In this document: piece after piece, positions 17,994-27,834 of the stretch | How the letters are laid out: each line of letters starts with the position of its first letter | Position numbering within the stretch: position 1 is the first letter of the stretch | Assembly (NCBI RefSeq): GCF_030697065.1 | Contig: NZ_JAUYQU010000325.1 | Location: forward strand, 1 to 49,929 | DNA length: 49,929 nt | Direction of reading: 5' to 3' | Source: Bradyrhizobium sp. | Lineage (GTDB): Bacteria; Pseudomonadota; Alphaproteobacteria; Rhizobiales; Xanthobacteraceae | The notes under the pieces: model-generated | What the model was told of the DNA's origin: nothing | Databases searched by the model: none | What the model saw: the letters and a program-made list of their open reading frames with translations, nothing else | Made by a program: the position numbers and the translations under genes

Positions 17994-19195
17994 CTATCGG
18001 CCGGAGGTGCGGACAATGCCGGCGCTGATCAAGCCGTCGATCGCACCGGAATCGAATCCGGCTTCGAGCAGCACTTCGCAGCTGTCGGCGCCGATATCCG
18101 GCGCCGGCCGCAAGCCATCCTCGGATGGGCCCGCGATGCCCGGCGTTCGCGCGGCGTAAACCTTGCCGATGCCGGGTGTGTCCTGGCAGACTGCGGCCCT
18201 GGTCGCCTCGACGTGTACATTGTGCAGCCAGTCGACGGGAGTGAGGATGCGCTCGGCGATGACATCCGCCGCATGAAGCCGACCGAGCCAGGTTTCGCTG
18301 GTCCCGGTCAGGAACACTCCGCGCAATTGTGCCATCAGTAGATCGGCCGAGTCCGCGCGTCTGGCAAAATCCTGATAGCGCGGATCGCTGGCGAGATCCT
18401 CGCGCTCGATTGCGGTGCAGAGCCGCTTGTACTGCGCCTCGTTGACCAAGGTGACCATGATCCAGCCATCGCTGGTCTGATACGAGCCAGCCGGCACGTT
18501 GAGCGCGCGCGGGGTTCCGCCCTCAAGCACATATTCGGCGGCCTTGTGGCCAAGCAGGGCTGCGGTGGACTGCGCGAGATTGACGTCGATCCAGCGGCCG
18601 GTACCGACGGCAGCACGGGCGAACAACGCGGTGGCAATGGCCTGGAACGCATAGACGCCGGTCGCGACATCGGAGATGGTGTGGCCGACCCGGTGCGGAA
18701 TCCTGTCGTTGCCGGGACCGAGACCAGGCCGGAAAAGGCCTGTGCCACCGAATCCGAGCCCGGGCGCTTCGAATAGGGACCGTCCTGCCCGAAGCCAGAG
18801 ACCGACAGATAGATCAGACCCGGATTGTCGCGCGACAGTTCCTCATAACCAATGCCCAAGCGCGCCGCGACGCCGGGGCGAAAGCCTTCGACCAGCACGT
18901 CGCTTGCGGCGGCGAGGCGCCTGGCGATCGCGATCCCCTCGGCATGCTTCAGGTCGATGCACAGGCTGCGCTTGCCCCTGTTATAGACCGCCGAAAGCGC
19001 GGTATGGCTGCCATAGGTGGTTCCGAGATAGCGCGACCAGTCGCCCTCGGGCGGTTCGACCTTGATCACTTCGGCGCCGTAGACACCCAGCAACATCGCG
19101 CAATAGGGCGACGCGATGCCCTGCCCGAAATCCAGCACCCGCAACCCGAGATACGGTGCTTCATGCGTCGGCGACATCTTCCGTTCGACTATCAT
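17994..19195 (-). pseudogene. Family III CoA-transferase, frameshifted
   Basis: A CaiB/BaiF family acyl-CoA transferase split over two frames. The N-terminal part (from 19195 or ATG 19177) carries LRVLDFGQGIASPYCAMLLG, VIKVEPPEGD, CIDLKHAEG and the catalytic-Asp segment PGSDSVAQAFSGL. The reading frame then breaks near 18706-18716 at a C/G run, and the rest, from HTISDVATGVYAF to the stop at 17994, continues in another frame with good family sequence (GRWIDVNLAQS, GSYQTSDGWIM). One inserted G restores the whole protein, about 400 residues. It may be a recent inactivating mutation or a sequencing error. No good ribosome binding site separates the two candidate starts. Confidence 0.8.
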
Positions 19196-19384
19196 TTTCT
19201 TGTTTTTCCCGGCGGAGAGTGACCGCGCGACGCGGTTCGCGAACAGAAGAGGATGGCTGCCGGCGAGTCAAGGATACGGCAAATTCCGCATTGCGGGACC
19301 AACCTTGATCCCAATCAACAATCCAGATCAAGTCGCACACTAGGCTTCGCGTTTGCTGGCAAATCCACCCGGAGCCCAAGCGAC

Positions 19385-20647
19385 ATGAACAAGCAGTTGG
19401 GTACCGGCGAAAGCGGGGAAGCATTGCCACACGCGCCGCCTGCATCAGCGATGAGTCGGGTCGGGGAAGCGCCGGCGCGATCGGGATTGGCGACCCGGCG
19501 CTGGATCATCTTGGCCGTCCTGGCATTGCTGCTTGCGGCAGCCGGCGGCATCTGGTGGTCGGTCGGCGGCGACCCCGTTGTTCGATATGAAACCGCGCCG
19601 GTTACCACCGGCGAAATTGCCCGCAGTATTAACGCCACCGGCACTGTCAATCCGGAATTGACCATCATCGTCGGGACCTATGTCTCCGGCGTGATCCAGG
19701 AGTTAACCTGCGATTACAATACGCAGGTGAAGCGCGGACAGATTTGCGCCAGGATCGACGGACGCCCCTACCAGAGCATCGTCGATCAGGCGAAGGCCAA
19801 TCTCGCCGTCGCAAGAGCACAGCTGGAGAAGGACAAGGCGTCGCTGGCCTATGCCAAGGTTGCATATGAACGTCTGTCGACGCTGGTCGAAACCAAGGCT
19901 GTATCGAAAGACGCCTATGACAGCGCCCACAGCGAGTACCTGCAGGCGCTGGCCCAGATTACATTCGACGAAGCGACCATCCTGCAGCGCCAGGCTGTGC
20001 TCGACGCGGCACAGGTCAATCTCGATTACACCAGGATCATCTCGCCGGTGGATGGCACCGTGGTTTCGCGCAACGTCACCATCGGGCAGACCGTGGCCGC
20101 CAGTTTTCAGACTCCCACGTTGTTCCTGATTGCGACCGACCTCACGAAAATGCAGGTCGACGCCAATGTCAGCGAAAGCGACATCGGCGGCGTCAAGCAG
20201 GGCAACAAGGCGACCTTCACCGTCGACGCCTATCCCAAACGAATCTTCGAGGGTACGGTAAGCCAGGTTCGGCAGTCCCCGCAAACGGTGCAGAACATCG
20301 TCACCTACGATGTCGTCGTCGGCGTCGAGAATTCCGATCTCGCGCTCAAGCCGGGCCTCACGGCCGCGACCCGTATCCTGATCGCTCAGCGTACCGACGT
20401 GCTGCGGGTTCCGAACCAGGCGTTGCGCTATGTCCCGACCGGAAACGCCGTTCGCGAAACGGCCCAGCCGCGGATCTGGGTCCTTCGCGACGGCAAGCCC
20501 ACGCCAATTCAGGTTTCGACCGGCCTCGACGACGACGAATTTACCGAGATTGCTCAGGGCGATCTCAGGCCCGGCGACAGTGTGATCCTCGGTGAGGCGC
20601 GCAGTGCGGCAAAGACGCGCGCGAGCGTGCCGCGACCGCGTCTTTGA
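19385..20647 (+). CDS. MacA-like periplasmic adaptor (HlyD/RND membrane fusion family)
   Basis: A 420-residue membrane-fusion protein. A membrane anchor (about 40-58) is followed by a barrel-sandwich half (GYVSGVIQELTCDYNTQVKRGQ), an alpha-helical hairpin with heptad-like repeats (about 150-215, VDQAKANLAVARAQLEKDKASL), the second lipoyl half (YTRIISPVDGTVVSRNV) and the beta-barrel (VDANVSESDIGGV). CCGGAG precedes the ATG. The gene overlaps the frame of the MacB-like partner. It would bridge the inner-membrane pump to an outer-membrane channel, but no TolC gene is in the window. The exported substrate is unknown. Confidence 0.88.
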   Translation: MNKQLGTGESGEALPHAPPASAMSRVGEAPARSGLATRRWIILAVLALLLAAAGGIWWSVGGDPVVRYETAPVTTGEIARSINATGTVNPELTIIVGTYVSGVIQELTCDYNTQVKRGQICARIDGRPYQSIVDQAKANLAVARAQLEKDKASLAYAKVAYERLSTLVETKAVSKDAYDSAHSEYLQALAQITFDEATILQRQAVLDAAQVNLDYTRIISPVDGTVVSRNVTIGQTVAASFQTPTLFLIATDLTKMQVDANVSESDIGGVKQGNKATFTVDAYPKRIFEGTVSQVRQSPQTVQNIVTYDVVVGVENSDLALKPGLTAATRILIAQRTDVLRVPNQALRYVPTGNAVRETAQPRIWVLRDGKPTPIQVSTGLDDDEFTEIAQGDLRPGDSVILGEARSAAKTRASVPRPRL

Positions 20648-20679
20648 TTGAACAGCCGATAGAGCGACGATGCACTGAA

Positions 20680-22797
20680 ATGGCGCAGCCGGTCATCAGG
20701 ATTGAAGACGTGTCGCGGACATATCGCGTCGGTGATGTCGACGTGCATGCGCTTCGCGACGTCAACCTGACGGTCGAGCATGGCGAATTCATCGCCATCA
20801 TGGGTGCGTCCGGATCGGGCAAGTCGACGCTGATGTCGATCCTGGGTTGCCTCGACCGGCCGAGTTCCGGCCACTACCGGTTCGACGGCATCGACGTGGC
20901 GCAGCTTTCCGAGCCCGATCTCGCGGGCCTGCGCAGCGAGCGGCTCGGCTTTGTGTTCCAGAGCTTCAATCTGCTGCCGCGCACCAGCGCCATCGACAAC
21001 GTCGCCCTGCCACTTTTGTACGCCAGGTCCGGCCAGGGCCAGGCGCGGGTGCGCTTCGAGCGGGCGCGCGCGGTTCTGGACAAGCTCGGGCTGCGCGACC
21101 GCGAACGCAACACCCCCGGCCAGCTCTCCGGCGGGCAGCAGCAGCGCGTCGCGATCGCACGCGCCCTGATCAATCAGCCGAGCCTGCTACTGGCGGACGA
21201 GCCGACCGGCAATCTCGATACCCGCAACTCTCACGAGATCATGCAAACCCTGACCGCGCTTAACCGCGAACAGGGCGTCACCATCATCGTGGTGACCCAC
21301 GAGTCCGACGTCGCCGCCTTTGCCGACCGCGTGCTGACCATGCGCGATGGCCAGATCATTTCGGATGTGCGCAAGCCAAGGCTGGAAGCGACCGCCCCGC
21401 CGGGATCGGCTGCGGCCGGCCCGCCACGCGAACAGCCCCTTCCCTCGCGGGCGATGCCGCCACGCTTCGCGGCATCGTCGGGCGCGTCATGGCCGTTCGC
21501 GTGGATGGTAATGACGGCGGCCGCGGAGGCAATCTGGCGCAACAAGATGCGTTCGGGACTGACCATGCTCGGGGTATTCATCGGCGTCGCCGCCCTGATT
21601 GTCATGGTGTCGCTCGGCCAAGGGGCCAACGAGGCGGTCCGCAAGGAAATCGCGAGGCTCGGCACCAACCTGGTGGTGATCGTGCCGGGCGCCGCCACCA
21701 GCGGCGGCGCACGCGGCGGATCCGGCAGCGCATCGACACTGACCGTGGCCGACGTTCAGGCAATTCGCAGGGAAGCGGCGGCCGCAGGCGAAGTGAGCTA
21801 TCTCATCCGCCAGTCCGGGCAGATCCGGTTCGCCAGCCAGAACTGGACCACCGGCATACAGGGCGTCAGTTTCAACTACCCGCCGATGACAAACTGGCAG
21901 ATCGCCGCCGGGCGAGCGATCACATCGGAGGACGAGCGGAGCGCCGGGCTGGTCGTCGTGCTCGGCGAGACCGTGCGTCGGCAGTTGTTCGGCGCATCGC
22001 AGAATCCGATCGGCGCGCTGGTGCAGGCCAAAGGCGTCTCGTTGCGGGTGATCGGGGTGCTCGGCAGCAAGGGCCAGACGTCGTTCGGCCAGGACCAGGA
22101 CGATCTCATCATGGTTCCCTTTACGACGGCCGAGCGCAAGATTCTCGGGGTGGCGGCGCCAAGCCAAGCGCAAACCGCCATCAACTGGATCTATCCGGCG
22201 CCGCCAAATCCCTATGGGCTGCAGCCGCGCCTGACCGGCTTCGTGAATCAGATCTACGTGCAGGCGGTGGACCAGAACAGCATCCATACCGCGATCAGCC
22301 AGGCCACCGATATTCTGGCCCGCCGTCACCGCATCCGTCCGGGCGCCAGCAATGACTTTTCGGTTCGCAATCTCAGCCAGATCGCCGAGACCGCGGAGGG
22401 CAGCAGCCGCATCATGGCGCTCCTGCTCGCCTCGGTGGCATCGATATCGCTTCTGGTCGGCGGCATCGGCATCATGAACATCCTGCTGGTCTCGGTGACG
22501 GAGCGGACGCGCGAGATCGGGCTGCGGATGGCGATCGGCGCCCGCCGGTTGCACGTGCTGCTGCAGTTTCTGGCCGAGGCGATCTTCATCAGCGTCAGCG
22601 GCGGCATCGTCGGAATTGTGATCGGCGCGGCCCTTTCGCTGGCGATCGCTGCCGTCACCGGCTGGCCGGCGCCGATATCGCTGGCAGCCATCGCCGGCGG
22701 GTTCCTGTTCTCGGCGGCCGTCGGCATCTTTTTTGGCTATTATCCAGCCCGCAAGGCAGCCCGGCTCGATCCGATCGAAGCGCTACGCTATGAATGA
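20680..22797 (+). CDS. MacB-like ABC exporter (ATPase fused to FtsX permease)
   Basis: A 705-residue fusion. The N-terminal ABC domain has Walker [11 protein letters not shown]-loop FVFQSFNLL, signature LSGGQQQR and Walker [14 protein letters not shown] Pro-rich linker (about 235-265) leads to the first membrane helix ([17 protein letters not shown]), a periplasmic MacB_PCD domain of roughly 230 residues, and three C-terminal helices of the FtsX domain, ending [12 protein letters not shown] 20680 gives the usual N-terminus ([14 protein letters not shown]); TTG 20644, overlapping the adaptor stop, adds 12 residues. This is a mechanotransmission-type exporter working with the adjacent MacA-like adaptor. 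Confidence 0.9.
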   Translation: MAQPVIRIEDVSRTYRVGDVDVHALRDVNLTVEHGEFIAIMGASGSGKSTLMSILGCLDRPSSGHYRFDGIDVAQLSEPDLAGLRSERLGFVFQSFNLLPRTSAIDNVALPLLYARSGQGQARVRFERARAVLDKLGLRDRERNTPGQLSGGQQQRVAIARALINQPSLLLADEPTGNLDTRNSHEIMQTLTALNREQGVTIIVVTHESDVAAFADRVLTMRDGQIISDVRKPRLEATAPPGSAAAGPPREQPLPSRAMPPRFAASSGASWPFAWMVMTAAAEAIWRNKMRSGLTMLGVFIGVAALIVMVSLGQGANEAVRKEIARLGTNLVVIVPGAATSGGARGGSGSASTLTVADVQAIRREAAAAGEVSYLIRQSGQIRFASQNWTTGIQGVSFNYPPMTNWQIAAGRAITSEDERSAGLVVVLGETVRRQLFGASQNPIGALVQAKGVSLRVIGVLGSKGQTSFGQDQDDLIMVPFTTAERKILGVAAPSQAQTAINWIYPAPPNPYGLQPRLTGFVNQIYVQAVDQNSIHTAISQATDILARRHRIRPGASNDFSVRNLSQIAETAEGSSRIMALLLASVASISLLVGGIGIMNILLVSVTERTREIGLRMAIGARRLHVLLQFLAEAIFISVSGGIVGIVIGAALSLAIAAVTGWPAPISLAAIAGGFLFSAAVGIFFGYYPARKAARLDPIEALRYE

Positions 22798-22798
22798 G

Positions 22799-22822
22799 GG
22801 CCGACCTTGCTCAATGTCGGCC
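22799..22822. terminator. Hairpin between convergent genes
   Basis: GGCCGAC (22799-22805) pairs with GTCGGCC (22816-22822) across a 10-base loop, starting just after the MacB-like stop. There is no T-run, so it is a possible but unproven transcription stop for the exporter operon. Confidence 0.4.
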
Positions 22823-22839
22823 GGGTTCGGGCTAATTCA

Positions 22840-24195
22840 CTAGTCGCCAGGCAAGGTTCCGGCGTGAATCCGCTCCGCCAGGGCATTGACCCTGGTCATC
22901 GTCTCCGTCAACTCGACATAGGGATCGTCTTCGATCGTCACCGTGCCGTAATTCGAATTCTCGCCGTCAAACCGCCCTTCCGCCGGCTGGTCGGCATGCT
23001 CGAACCAGTGATAGCCGACCACCGAGGGGTGGCGCAGGGCGGCGGTGACGTAGCGCTCGAAGCACCGCGCCCGCTCGGTCTGACTGGCGACCCTGGGCCC
23101 GGCCCCGTGGCTGTTGGGCAGGCCGACATCATCGCCGCGGAATGCAAATTCGGAGATCAGGCACGGCTTGCCACTGGCGGCATAGGTCTCGATCTGCGAG
23201 GTCGCATCGAGTTCGTAGCAATTGAACGAGATCACGTCGAGATAGCGGGCCGCAGCGGCGATCACGCTCGATTTTGCCTGGTAGCCGAAGCGGGAGCCAA
23301 TGACGAGGTGATTGGGGTCGGCGGCCTTGATGGCCGAGACGCACAGCTCGAAATATCGATCGGCAACGATCGCCAGAAAGGCGTCGCAATCAGCGGAAAA
23401 TGCCGCGCGGGCGGGATTGGCGAGGTCGGCCTTGACCTCAAGCGCGTCATTCAGGCCTCCGGGAGGCATCCGGAAGAACGGCGCTTCGACACGCCCCATC
23501 GTAGCCAATTCCTGCCAGGATCGCGCGGGGGTCTGCCAGACCGCGTTGAACTGGGAAAACTCCCGATAGTGCTCCTGCAGCCGTGCGATGGCCGCTACGC
23601 GGCCCGGTCGGTGCGACGGCAGGTTCAGAAACAATGTGAGAAGTTCGTCAGCACCCCGCCAGTCGGGCGACCAGTACAGTTCATTGTCGATGAAGGTTCC
23701 GAGCAGTTCGACGCGGTGACATCGGTTTGCGCAGTGTTTGTTCGCCCCTTCCCGGATATGAGCGGCAAAGGCGGGGTCGAATACATCGGGAAAGACCTGG
23801 TCGCGGCGGTGCAGCTTGAAGGAGGCCCCGAGTGCATTGGTGGGCGCTATCGCCAGCGGCGACGCACCTGCGGTGGCAACAGCTTCATCCGACCAACAAC
23901 CCAGTGTATTGAAGTTCCAGCCAGCCAGCCGATCCGCCGCCGCGACGCGCCAGAGGTGTTGGGTGCCATGCTTTTTCCGACACGCGTCGGCATAGGGCAC
24001 GCGAGCCGTATTCCCGACGTGATCCGGATCAAATCTGACGTTATTCACGCCTTTTGAAATAAAGCGACCGCCTTCGGGATCGACCAGCCAGAACACGCCG
24101 TCATGCTGGCCGACGCGAAAGAAGCCGCTTCCGCGGAAGCGGTCATCGACGATTCCACCCCATTTGGTTTTTTGCAATCGGACACCCCAAGGCAA
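22840..24195 (-). CDS. GH50/agarase-like glycoside hydrolase (clan GH-A)
   Basis: A 451-residue TIM-barrel hydrolase. The N-terminal GVFWLVDPEGGRFISKGVN and the C-terminal HPSVVGYHWFEHADQP, DGENSNYGTV and DPYVEL resemble beta-agarase / GH50-type proteins. The acid/base Glu is probably E172 in FIDNELYW and the nucleophile E349 in LISEFAFRG. It has no signal peptide, so it is likely intracellular and acts on imported oligosaccharides. The start is a TTG with no visible ribosome binding site, and a different start is possible. It is divergent from the beta-glucosidase operon across 124 bp. True agarase activity is doubtful; a beta-galactoside or related glycan is more likely. Confidence 0.72.
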   Translation of the reverse strand: MPWGVRLQKTKWGGIVDDRFRGSGFFRVGQHDGVFWLVDPEGGRFISKGVNNVRFDPDHVGNTARVPYADACRKKHGTQHLWRVAAADRLAGWNFNTLGCWSDEAVATAGASPLAIAPTNALGASFKLHRRDQVFPDVFDPAFAAHIREGANKHCANRCHRVELLGTFIDNELYWSPDWRGADELLTLFLNLPSHRPGRVAAIARLQEHYREFSQFNAVWQTPARSWQELATMGRVEAPFFRMPPGGLNDALEVKADLANPARAAFSADCDAFLAIVADRYFELCVSAIKAADPNHLVIGSRFGYQAKSSVIAAAARYLDVISFNCYELDATSQIETYAASGKPCLISEFAFRGDDVGLPNSHGAGPRVASQTERARCFERYVTAALRHPSVVGYHWFEHADQPAEGRFDGENSNYGTVTIEDDPYVELTETMTRVNALAERIHAGTLPGD

Positions 24196-24319
24196 GATAA
24201 TGGTGGCTTATTTGTCGCATCGGCTGACCAGCGGCAGTTGATGTATCTCAAGCTGGCCCGGTCACCGGCCGGACTAATGCTACCGCCGTCGGCTTTCGGC
24301 CGGGGCGGAAGGATTAATT

Positions 24320-25690
24320 GTGAATTCGAACCATCCCATAACGGCATCGCAGCTGCCTTCCACCGCCGGCCTGCGTCCGGATTTCATCTGGGGCGTCTCG
24401 ACCTCCAGCTTCCAGATCGAAGGCGCGACCAAGGAAGACGGTCGCGGACCCAGTATCTGGGACGTCTACTGCCAAAACGGAGAAATCAGAAACCGCGACA
24501 CCGGCGATATCGCATGCGACCACTATCACCGCTACCGCGAGGATGTCGCACTGATGCAGCGGCTCGGCGTTCAGGCCTACCGGTTCTCGGTTGCGTGGCC
24601 GCGGGTGCTGCCGCAGGGCCGAGGATTGGTCAACGAGCCCGGCCTCGCCTTCTACGACCGGCTGATCGACGAACTGCTGTCCGCCGGCATCGAACCTTGG
24701 CTCTGTCTGTATCACTGGGATTTGCCGCAGGCACTGGAGGATCTCGGCGGATGGCAGAAGCGTGAGTCGGTTACATGGTTCGCCGACTACACAACGCTGA
24801 TAGCCGCCCGTTTCGGTGATCGGATCAAGCGCTTTGCGACCTTCAACGAACCGTCGATCTTCAATTTGTTCAGCCGCTCGCTCGGCAAGAGGGACCGCAG
24901 CGCCGAAGCCTGTCTTTACCGGGCAACCCACCACGTCAATCTCGCCCATGGCGCGGCCGTGGACGTGTTACGAGCCAAGGTCCAGGACGCCTCAATCGGT
25001 TGCATTCACAACCTTCAACCTTGCTTGCCTTCCAGTTCGAGCGAAGCCGACGCGGCCGCGGCCGCACGCCTCGGCGTTTACTGGAATGGCGCCTTCCCCG
25101 ATCCACAATGCCGCGGCGAATATCCACCCTCGATGCGGACCGTCATCGAGCCGCACTTGCAGCCGGACGACCTCGCGCGCATTTGCCGGCCCCTCGACTG
25201 GTTCGGATTGAACCACTACAGCCCGGTCTATGTAACGGCGCAGACCGATGCGATGCTGGGCTACGACTTCGGCGAGAAACCCGCCAGCATGCCCTTGACC
25301 CCGATCGGATGGCCGATCGATCCGGAAGCCTTCGGAGAAACGCTGCGGCTCGTCCATGAACGTTACGGCCTGCCCATCCACGTGCTCGAAAACGGATATG
25401 GCAGCTTCGACGCACCGGACGAAACCGGCGCTGTGGTCGATCGCGGGAGGATCGATTTCCTGCGCGGCTATGTCGGCGCGATGAATTCCGCCGCGGCCGC
25501 CGGCGTCGATGTGAGAGGTTATTTTGTCTGGTCGCTGCTTGACAATTTCGAATGGGCTTCGGGCTACAGCGAACGGTTCGGCTTGACCTATGTGGACTAT
25601 GCCTCGCTGCAACGTCTTCCAAAGTCGTCGTTCCACTGGTACGCGGATTTGATCAAGGCGGCGCGGGCGGAGGTCGAAGGCATTGGTTGA
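24320..25690 (+). CDS. Family 1 beta-glucosidase
   Basis: A GH1 retaining beta-glycosidase, 456 residues, cytosolic (no signal peptide). FIWGVSTSSFQIEGA is the N-terminal GH1 signature. The acid/base is E177 in TFNEP and the nucleophile E357 in VLENGYG. YHWDLPQALED and YFVWSLLDNFEWASGY form the substrate site. The GTG start is preceded by GGAAGGA. It overlaps the PfkB gene by 8 bases and is the first gene of a three-gene operon. It probably hydrolyses beta-glucosides, feeding sugar to the kinase encoded next. Confidence 0.93.
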   Translation: MNSNHPITASQLPSTAGLRPDFIWGVSTSSFQIEGATKEDGRGPSIWDVYCQNGEIRNRDTGDIACDHYHRYREDVALMQRLGVQAYRFSVAWPRVLPQGRGLVNEPGLAFYDRLIDELLSAGIEPWLCLYHWDLPQALEDLGGWQKRESVTWFADYTTLIAARFGDRIKRFATFNEPSIFNLFSRSLGKRDRSAEACLYRATHHVNLAHGAAVDVLRAKVQDASIGCIHNLQPCLPSSSSEADAAAAARLGVYWNGAFPDPQCRGEYPPSMRTVIEPHLQPDDLARICRPLDWFGLNHYSPVYVTAQTDAMLGYDFGEKPASMPLTPIGWPIDPEAFGETLRLVHERYGLPIHVLENGYGSFDAPDETGAVVDRGRIDFLRGYVGAMNSAAAAGVDVRGYFVWSLLDNFEWASGYSERFGLTYVDYASLQRLPKSSFHWYADLIKAARAEVEGIG

Positions 25691-26669
25691 AATTCTGCGG
25701 ACAGGGATCGTTACCCTCACCATCAACCCCGCCGTCGACGCATCGACGTCGGTGAAGAAAATGGCGCCATTCACCAAGATGCGTTGCGCGCCTGCCCACC
25801 GCGATCCCGGCGGAGGCGGCATCAATGTGGCCCGTGTTCTCAAGCGGCTGGGCATCGACGCGTCAGCCATCTACCCGGCCGGCGGCGCAACTGGAGAAAT
25901 GCTCGGCGCTCTTCTTGCGACCGAAGGCGTGCGGTGTATCCCGGTCCCCGTGCAGAATGCGACGCGAGAGGATCTGACGGTGTTCGTCGAGACCACTCGC
26001 GAGCAATTTCGTTTTGTCTTTCCGGGCGCGCCGCTCGGCGACGGCGAATGGCAGCAATGCCTGGAAGAGCTCAAACGTATCGAGCCGCGGCCGGCATTTG
26101 TGATCGCCAGCGGCAGCTTGCCGGCCGGTGTACCGGAAGATTTCTATGGTAAACTGACGCAGGCTTGCAGGGCCCACAGCAAGGTGATCGTGGATGCGTC
26201 CGGCCGGTTCCTGCGGGCGGCGCTCGAACAAGGCGTCTATCTCATCAAGCCCAACCTTCGCGAGTTTCAGGAATTGGCCGCAATGACGGCCTCGGACGAT
26301 AACGCACTGATCGAGGCGGGACGGCGCCTGATCGGTCGCGGCCAGGTCGAGGTGATAGCGCTCTCGATGGGGCCGGACGGCGCCCTGCTGATCACGCGCG
26401 ATCTGGCCTTGCGCGCCAACGGCCTCCCGATCGAGCCGGTCAGCGTATCCGGCGCCGGCGACAGCTTTCTGGCGGCGATGGTCTGGAGCCTTGGCAGCAA
26501 CGGCGATCTCGAAACCGCACTGCGCTACGGGGTGGCGGGCGGTTCCGCCGCACTACTCAGTCCGGGGACGGATCTTTGCCGGCCGCAGGACATGCACCGC
26601 CTGGTCGCCGAAGTGACGGTCAGGCCGATCATCTCGCAGACCGCCCGGTCCAATCCAACTGATGAATAA
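25683..26669 (+). CDS. PfkB-family sugar kinase (6-phosphofructokinase II / 1-phosphofructokinase type)
   Basis: A 328-residue ribokinase-superfamily kinase. DPGGGGINVARVLKRLG is the N-terminal substrate motif of the PfkB/FruK/LacC branch, GSLPAGVP follows mid-protein, and the catalytic Asp is D260 in SGAGDSF. The TTG start overlaps the beta-glucosidase end by 8 bases. It would phosphorylate fructose 6-phosphate or a tagatose/fructose phosphate. Most Bradyrhizobium lack a classical PfkA, so a PfkB here could matter for sugar flux, but substrate choice cannot be settled from sequence. It overlaps the next gene by 8 bases. Confidence 0.85.
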   Translation: MVEILRTGIVTLTINPAVDASTSVKKMAPFTKMRCAPAHRDPGGGGINVARVLKRLGIDASAIYPAGGATGEMLGALLATEGVRCIPVPVQNATREDLTVFVETTREQFRFVFPGAPLGDGEWQQCLEELKRIEPRPAFVIASGSLPAGVPEDFYGKLTQACRAHSKVIVDASGRFLRAALEQGVYLIKPNLREFQELAAMTASDDNALIEAGRRLIGRGQVEVIALSMGPDGALLITRDLALRANGLPIEPVSVSGAGDSFLAAMVWSLGSNGDLETALRYGVAGGSAALLSPGTDLCRPQDMHRLVAEVTVRPIISQTARSNPTDE

Positions 26670-27750
26670 CGGCAGCTACATCGCCCCCAGCGAGCAGCGC
26701 CTGCTCGCCCGCTTCTGGCAAAGTGCGCGTGGTTTCTGGCGTGGCGCGACTGCACCGTGGGCCTGGCTGCTGACCGTGCTGCTGATCGCCACCGTGCTGC
26801 TGCAGCTGTTGACCCAGTACTCGCTGAATTTCTGGAACCGTGATTTCTTCAATGCCGTCGAACGCAAGGATGGCGCGGAACTGCTGGCACAGGCCTGGCA
26901 ATTCCTGCCGCTGGCCGCGGCCAGCCTCGCGCTCGCCGTGTTCTCGGTATGGGGTCGCATGACCCTGCAACGGAAATGGCGCGCCTGGTTGAGCAGCCAA
27001 CTCTACAGATACTGGCTGGAGCACGACCATTATGTCCGCCTCAGATTCATGCCGGGGGAGCATCAGGCCCCGGAATATCGCATCGCCGAGGACGCCAGGC
27101 TTGCCACCGACCTGCCGGTCGACCTCGTGCTCGGGCTGTTCTCCTCGCTGATTACCGGGATCACCTTTATCGGCATTCTCTGGTCGGTGGGAGGCAGCCT
27201 GACCGTCGACATGTTCGGCCTGACCATCCCCGGCTACCTCGTGCTGGCGGTGATCGCCTACTCCATCATCGTTGCGGTTGCGATGATGCTGATCGGCAGC
27301 CGCCTGACCCGCGTCGTGGAGGACAACAAGCGAACGGAAGCCGAATTGCGGGCGATCGGCACCCATATCCGCGAGAGTGGAGAAGGCAAGGTATTGCCTG
27401 ACAACGTCAAGGACCGGCTCGATACCGTCGGCGTGGCGCTGCGGGCGGTGATTGCCGCTTGGCTGGATTATTGCTGGCAATTGATGCGCCTGACCGTGGT
27501 CACGCACAGCAATACACTGCTGGCGCCGGTCGTCGGCCTGCTGCTCTGCATGCCGAAATACGTCGCCGGCACGATGCTGCTCGGCGAGGTAGTCCAGGCG
27601 GCCGCTGCGTTTGTCGTGGTGCAGGGCGCCTGCAACTGGTTCACCGACAACTACGTACGGCTGGCCGATTGGGCCGCCTCCGCCAACCGCGTCGCATCCC
27701 TGCTGCTGGCGTTGGACCGGATTGACCAGCCGGGCGCAAACCCAGCATAA
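26662..27750 (+). CDS. SbmA/BacA-YddA-like membrane protein lacking an ATPase domain
   Basis: A 362-residue membrane protein resembling the transmembrane half of YddA/BclA-type transporters (ABC_membrane_2 / SbmA_BacA family). The motif LNFWNRDFFNAVERKD and the stretch MTLQRKWRAWLSSQLYRYWL with NPEYRI-like PEYRIAEDAR are typical. About six hydrophobic segments are present, and FTDNYVRLADWAASANRVASLLLALD ends where the nucleotide-binding domain normally begins. No Walker motif exists in it or just downstream, so it is either proton-driven like SbmA or a truncated ABC transporter. It overlaps pfkB by 8 bases. Substrate unknown; peptide uptake is the family theme. Confidence 0.78.
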   Translation: MNNGSYIAPSEQRLLARFWQSARGFWRGATAPWAWLLTVLLIATVLLQLLTQYSLNFWNRDFFNAVERKDGAELLAQAWQFLPLAAASLALAVFSVWGRMTLQRKWRAWLSSQLYRYWLEHDHYVRLRFMPGEHQAPEYRIAEDARLATDLPVDLVLGLFSSLITGITFIGILWSVGGSLTVDMFGLTIPGYLVLAVIAYSIIVAVAMMLIGSRLTRVVEDNKRTEAELRAIGTHIRESGEGKVLPDNVKDRLDTVGVALRAVIAAWLDYCWQLMRLTVVTHSNTLLAPVVGLLLCMPKYVAGTMLLGEVVQAAAAFVVVQGACNWFTDNYVRLADWAASANRVASLLLALDRIDQPGANPA

Positions 27751-27834
27751 GTGATCCCGCGGGCGTCAGTACCCCTGTCGATAGATCGCAGTCTCCAAAC
27801 TGCGGCAGCTGGATCGCCTCAAGGGAGTGATAGA

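Noticed and set aside
19253..19384. Extended N-terminus for the MacA-like adaptor
   Set aside because: ATG 19385 has a ribosome binding site and the extension lacks family similarity.
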